Below, in pieces: positions 61,031-64,000 of a DNA stretch of 64,000 nt; the first letter of the stretch is position 1, and every line of letters starts with the position of its first letter. Both the position numbers and the translations under genes were made by a program. The DNA comes from Rhizobium mongolense USDA 1844. Lineage in GTDB: Bacteria; Pseudomonadota; Alphaproteobacteria; Rhizobiales; Rhizobiaceae. The stretch covers positions 1 to 64,000 of the forward strand of contig NZ_ATTQ01000026.1 of assembly GCF_000419765.1 (NCBI RefSeq). The letters run 5' to 3'. Under the pieces are notes generated by a model. That model was not told the DNA's origin, did no database searches, and saw only the letters and a program-made list of their open reading frames with translations.

Positions 61031-61900
61031 TCAGATCGGACGTTCGCCGGCGGTCGTCGTCCGATGCATGATGCGGATGGTGTTCGGATCGAAGGAGTCG
61101 CGCCGGTGCATCGTGCAGCGGTTGTCCCACATCATGATGTCGCCCACCTCCCATTTCTGGATGAAGACTTCGGCGGCACTACCGGTCGCGTGTTCCCAGA
61201 GCTTTGTGGTCAGATCGCTGCTCTCGTCGAGCGGCATGCCGACGATCCAGGATCCTTCGGACGTGCCGCCGAGGTAGAGAGCCTTGCGTCCGGTCTCGCC
61301 GTGGGTGCGGACCAGGGGATGGACGACGCCGTTCCACTCGCGAAAATCACGGCTCTTCGGCTCGGATTTTCCAAGGCGCAGTTTGCCCGTTTTGTCATAG
61401 ACGTTCTGGAAGAAGATCTGGCGTCCATCGATAGCCTTGCGCAGTTCGTCGGGAAGCGTTTCGTAAGCACGGTAGGTCGACAGAAAATATGTATCGCCTC
61501 CGGAAGGAGGGACTTCGATCGCTCTGAGGATTGCTCCTGCCGGCGGACGTTCGTAGAACCAGGTATCGGTATGCCAGGTTGCTTCGCTGTTGCCGAGCGC
61601 GCCGCTTGGCTTGCCGTCCCTCATCACATTGCTGATTACCAGGATCTCACGATGCGTAGGGTGTCCGCCTTCCTGCAACTGCTTCGGATGGATGACGAAG
61701 TCGCCGAAATGACGGGAAAAATCCACCTGCTGTTGATCGGTAATGTGGGCTGCACGAAAGCGGACAACGCCGTATTGCAGCCAGTATGACCGGACTGCGG
61801 CAATGTCTTTGTCGTCGTAGTCGGAGAAGTCGAACCCAACGATGTCGGCGCAGACATTGTTAGAGTTCTGGACCGCGGAAACCTTCGTTCTGGTGAGCAT
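61031..61900 (-). CDS. TauD/TfdA-type 2-oxoglutarate-dependent dioxygenase
   Basis: 289 residues. The Fe ligands are HTD in SEATWHTDTWFYERP and the distal His in DNRCTMHRRDSFDP. The C-terminal RIMHRTTTAGERP includes the Arg that holds 2-oxoglutarate. Such enzymes hydroxylate sulfonates, phenoxy acids or amine-bearing compounds to release a leaving group. AAAGGAGG precedes the ATG at 61900 by seven bases, which decides the start. A 30-bp palindrome lies 71 bases upstream. Confidence 0.9.
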   Translation of the reverse strand: MLTRTKVSAVQNSNNVCADIVGFDFSDYDDKDIAAVRSYWLQYGVVRFRAAHITDQQQVDFSRHFGDFVIHPKQLQEGGHPTHREILVISNVMRDGKPSGALGNSEATWHTDTWFYERPPAGAILRAIEVPPSGGDTYFLSTYRAYETLPDELRKAIDGRQIFFQNVYDKTGKLRLGKSEPKSRDFREWNGVVHPLVRTHGETGRKALYLGGTSEGSWIVGMPLDESSDLTTKLWEHATGSAAEVFIQKWEVGDIMMWDNRCTMHRRDSFDPNTIRIMHRTTTAGERPI

Positions 61901-61970
61901 TCTTGTGCCTCCTTTAAGAGATCCCGGACTTGGGATCGCATGAAGTCTAGCCAAGGGTTCGATGAGATTT

Positions 61971-62000
61971 CCAATATCAATAATTGCATATTGATATTGG
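61971..62000. promoter_or_regulatory. Perfect 12-bp-arm palindrome between the ABC and dioxygenase genes
   Basis: CCAATATCAATA, six bases, TATTGATATTGG. It lies between the end of the transporter genes and the dioxygenase start. It is a likely operator for the catabolic genes; it lacks the T tract of a terminator on either strand. The cognate regulator is not in the window. Confidence 0.6.
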
Positions 62001-62016
62001 ATTGTTATTAATTGAG

Positions 62017-63114
62017 CTATTGCTCGAGCAACTGGACCGCGGAATGGGCAATGGCAAGTTCAACGCGACTGCCAACAGAAAGCATGTCCAAGCGCGTGGA
62101 GCGGATCATGGATTTTAACGTCGTCTCATCATTCACGGACAACCAGGCCTCCAGATAGGCGCCGAGGTTGACGACCTTCTGGACGGATGCCGTCAGGAGG
62201 TTCACGGGCCCATCCATGGCGCCTGCAGCATCTGCAAGCCTGACTGCCTCGGGCCTTATGCAACAGAACCGTGCCTTGCCCGGAACGAGGTCCTGCGGCC
62301 AAGCGGCGATGATCGGGAGGTTTGCTTCTCCGAGCAATACATGCACGCACGCGTCATCGATTGCAGTGTCATCCAGACCCGAAACCGGCAGGATATTGGA
62401 CTTGCCTATGAAGTCCGCCACAAAGGATGTTCTCGGTTGATTGTAGATGTCCGCCGGCGAACCTTCCTGCGCCACGACGCCGCCTTGCATGACGATGATC
62501 CGATCAGACATCGCCATCGCCTCTTCCTGGTCATGCGTGACATAGACGAAGGTCATGCCGAGCTCTTGCTGGATTTCCTTCAACTCGACACGCATGGCCT
62601 CGCGAAGCTTCAAATCGAGGTTGGAAAGCGGTTCGTCGAGAAGCAGGACAGAGGGAGACGGCGCAATGGCACGGGCGACCGCCACTCTCTGCTGCTGACC
62701 GCCCGACAGCTCTTTCGGATAGCGCTTTTCGAAGCCCTCGAGATGAACGCTTTTCAAGGCGCGTGCGACTTCCTCAGAGATGTCTTCGCGTGGTTTGCCC
62801 TGCATTTTGAGGCCAAAACCGACATTTTCCGCGACCGTCATGTGTGGGAACAGCGCGTAGTTCTGGAAGACGAGCCCGATCTTTCGAGCCTCCGGCCGGA
62901 CGCCTGCCTGGTTGCGACCCCGGATGCGGATCTCTCCGCTCGAGGGATTTTCGAATCCGGCGATCATATTCAATGTCGTTGTCTTTCCGCATCCGGAGGG
63001 GCCGAGGATGCTGACGAACTTGCCTTTCGGAACGGCAAGATTGATGTCGTCGACGATGCAGTTGGCACCGAATTGCTTGCTGACAGAAAGAAGCTCGATA
63101 TCGTTGCTACTCAT
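62017..63114 (-). CDS. ABC transporter ATP-binding protein (polyamine/PotA type)
   Basis: 365 residues. Walker A is GPSGCGKTTTLN, the signature is ELSGGQQQRVAVARAI, Walker B is SVLLLDEPLSNLDLKL, and the H-loop is VYVTHDQEEAMAM. A C-terminal TOBE domain follows (about residue 270 on). This subfamily serves polyamine, Fe(III) or opine-like compounds. The ATG overlaps the permease stop (ATGA). Confidence 0.93.
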   Translation of the reverse strand: MSSNDIELLSVSKQFGANCIVDDINLAVPKGKFVSILGPSGCGKTTTLNMIAGFENPSSGEIRIRGRNQAGVRPEARKIGLVFQNYALFPHMTVAENVGFGLKMQGKPREDISEEVARALKSVHLEGFEKRYPKELSGGQQQRVAVARAIAPSPSVLLLDEPLSNLDLKLREAMRVELKEIQQELGMTFVYVTHDQEEAMAMSDRIIVMQGGVVAQEGSPADIYNQPRTSFVADFIGKSNILPVSGLDDTAIDDACVHVLLGEANLPIIAAWPQDLVPGKARFCCIRPEAVRLADAAGAMDGPVNLLTASVQKVVNLGAYLEAWLSVNDETTLKSMIRSTRLDMLSVGSRVELAIAHSAVQLLEQ

Positions 63115-63914
63115 TTGCTACCCCCATGGAAATGCGCGGAGAAACCGCCGATCTTTTCGAAAAGGATGATCGTGCCGAGGACGAAGAGGAGTGATGCGAC
63201 GTTCACGGCCGCGAGCACCGGGTCCAGGCTGTATTCGAGATGATTGATGACGGCGATCGGGAGCGTTGTCTGTCCGGGTCTCACGAGAAAGACAGACAAC
63301 GGTATATTATTGAACGAAATGATGAAGGCGAAGGTCATACCTGAGAACAGGCCGGAGCGGATCAGCGGCAGAAGAACAAATCTGATCCGTTGGACCGGAC
63401 CCGCGCCAAGAATGCAGGCGGCCCGATCTAGCCGCTTGTCGAAATTGAACATCGCGGTCGCCGCCATGCGCACGACATATGGCATGGTGAGGACGATGTG
63501 TGCCATGACGAGCCCCGGTGTCCCGAGCAGCTTGTAAAGGCCGGCCGACGAAAGGAAGAGAACAATCGCAACACCCTTGACGATCTGCGGCACAGCCATC
63601 GGCGACAGCAGGAACGACATGATGGCAGCATGGCCCGGACATTTCTGGTAGGCGACGCCGTAGGCGGCAAGGATCCCCAGCAAACCGCTTGCGAGAGTGA
63701 CGATGATCGCGAGCTCTGCACTGAGCAGAAAGGGATCAAGCCAGCGGCTCTCCAGGAGCGCCGGATACCACTGAAATGTCCAATCGCCCGGCCAGAAGGT
63801 GACGGCCGATGTAGGGCTGAAGGACGCTGCGACAACGACCAAGAGCGGCAAGGTTATGAAAGCAAGAATTGCAATCAGCGATGCCCTGAACAGAATGGTG
63901 AGCAATCGGTTCAT
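63111..63914 (-). CDS. ABC transporter permease (PotC-like)
   Basis: 267 residues with about six membrane helices and the cytoplasmic EAA-type loop (LDRAACILGAGPVQRIRFVL). It begins with a helix (ILFRASLIAILAFITLPLLV) and a typical PTSAVTFWPGDWTFQWYPAL segment of PotC-like permeases. GGGAGG precedes the ATG. It is co-transcribed with the ATPase and with a second permease that runs off the window. Confidence 0.92.
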   Translation of the reverse strand: MNRLLTILFRASLIAILAFITLPLLVVVAASFSPTSAVTFWPGDWTFQWYPALLESRWLDPFLLSAELAIIVTLASGLLGILAAYGVAYQKCPGHAAIMSFLLSPMAVPQIVKGVAIVLFLSSAGLYKLLGTPGLVMAHIVLTMPYVVRMAATAMFNFDKRLDRAACILGAGPVQRIRFVLLPLIRSGLFSGMTFAFIISFNNIPLSVFLVRPGQTTLPIAVINHLEYSLDPVLAAVNVASLLFVLGTIILFEKIGGFSAHFHGGSK

Positions 63915-63929
63915 TGAAGCCTCCCGAGA

Positions 63930-64000
63930 CTACAGGTGAAGTTTCTGCTGAAGGCGGGATTCGAGCCTGGATCCGACAAAAGCCGAAACCAGCATCATGG
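63930..64000 (-). CDS. C-terminal end of a second ABC permease (partial)
   Basis: The last 23 codons or so read MLVSAFVGSRLESRLQQKLH before a TAG at 63930-63932, 16 bases before the next permease start. The position and the basic, helical tail fit the PotB-like permease of the same transporter. The rest lies outside the window. Confidence 0.6.
   Translation of the reverse strand, partial: MMLVSAFVGSRLESRLQQKLHL

Noticed and set aside
1..64000. CRISPR arrays, tRNA and rRNA genes, repABC replication genes
   Set aside because: No regularly spaced repeats, cloverleaf-like T-loop signatures, rRNA stretches or RepA/RepB/RepC-like proteins were seen.

Overview
The window looks like part of a large accessory (conjugative or symbiotic-type) plasmid, or a similar mobile region, from a Rhizobiaceae bacterium (Rhizobium, Sinorhizobium or Agrobacterium). 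The evidence is the pairing of a VirB-type type IV secretion operon with a rhizobial traCDG/oriT/traA relaxosome, a plasmid-backbone gene set (ParB-like, DUF932, DUF1173, Toprim, DUF2493, DUF736), a LuxI acyl-homoserine-lactone synthase, many toxin-antitoxin genes, and a high-GC genome with AT-rich islands. No replication genes (repABC), tRNA, rRNA or CRISPR array was seen.

Layout. 1-9.5 kb: end of a stress-type protein; a TetR-regulated EmrAB-type efflux pump with three matching operators; a CYTH/CHAD triphosphatase-like gene; an intact Xre/RES toxin-antitoxin pair. 9.7-21 kb: a dead vapBC pair, a winged-helix regulator resembling RctA, and a divergent operon trbM-like/virB1-virB11. 21-32 kb: HipA and DUF1173 relics, a short ParB-like gene, DUF932, an inserted three-gene molybdenum hydroxylase cassette (2Fe-2S subunit, molybdopterin subunit, cytochrome c), DUF1173, Toprim, DUF2493. 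32-39.5 kb: several mostly broken toxin-antitoxin modules around a dodecin, an adenylate cyclase-TPR protein, DUF736 and one intact vapBC. 39.6-46.9 kb: traG (one in-frame stop), traD, traC, oriT and a 1539-residue traA relaxase with two BID-like repeats. 47-55 kb: a HAD phosphatase, small genes, a luxI without a luxR, an atypical response regulator, an amidohydrolase, and an AT-rich island with an orphan gene and its broken paralogue. 55-64 kb: a leftward catabolic cluster (two MmgE/PrpD genes, one broken; ornithine cyclodeaminase-like; nitrilase-like; RraA-like; TauD-like dioxygenase) behind a polyamine-type ABC transporter that runs off the right edge.

How it works together. VirB proteins would build the mating channel, TraA would nick oriT and carry the strand, and TraG would couple the two. 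A promoter-like element, TTTAACT-N14-TGTATAA, is found in front of both the virB operon and traCDG with identical spacing, which suggests that channel and DNA-processing genes share control, plausibly by the RctA-like repressor. The stop codon in traG suggests the coupling step may be lost or supplied elsewhere. The catabolic cluster and the molybdenum hydroxylase cassette look like cargo. At least eight toxin-antitoxin loci are present and only two look complete, so the region appears to be a mosaic of successive insertions and deletions.
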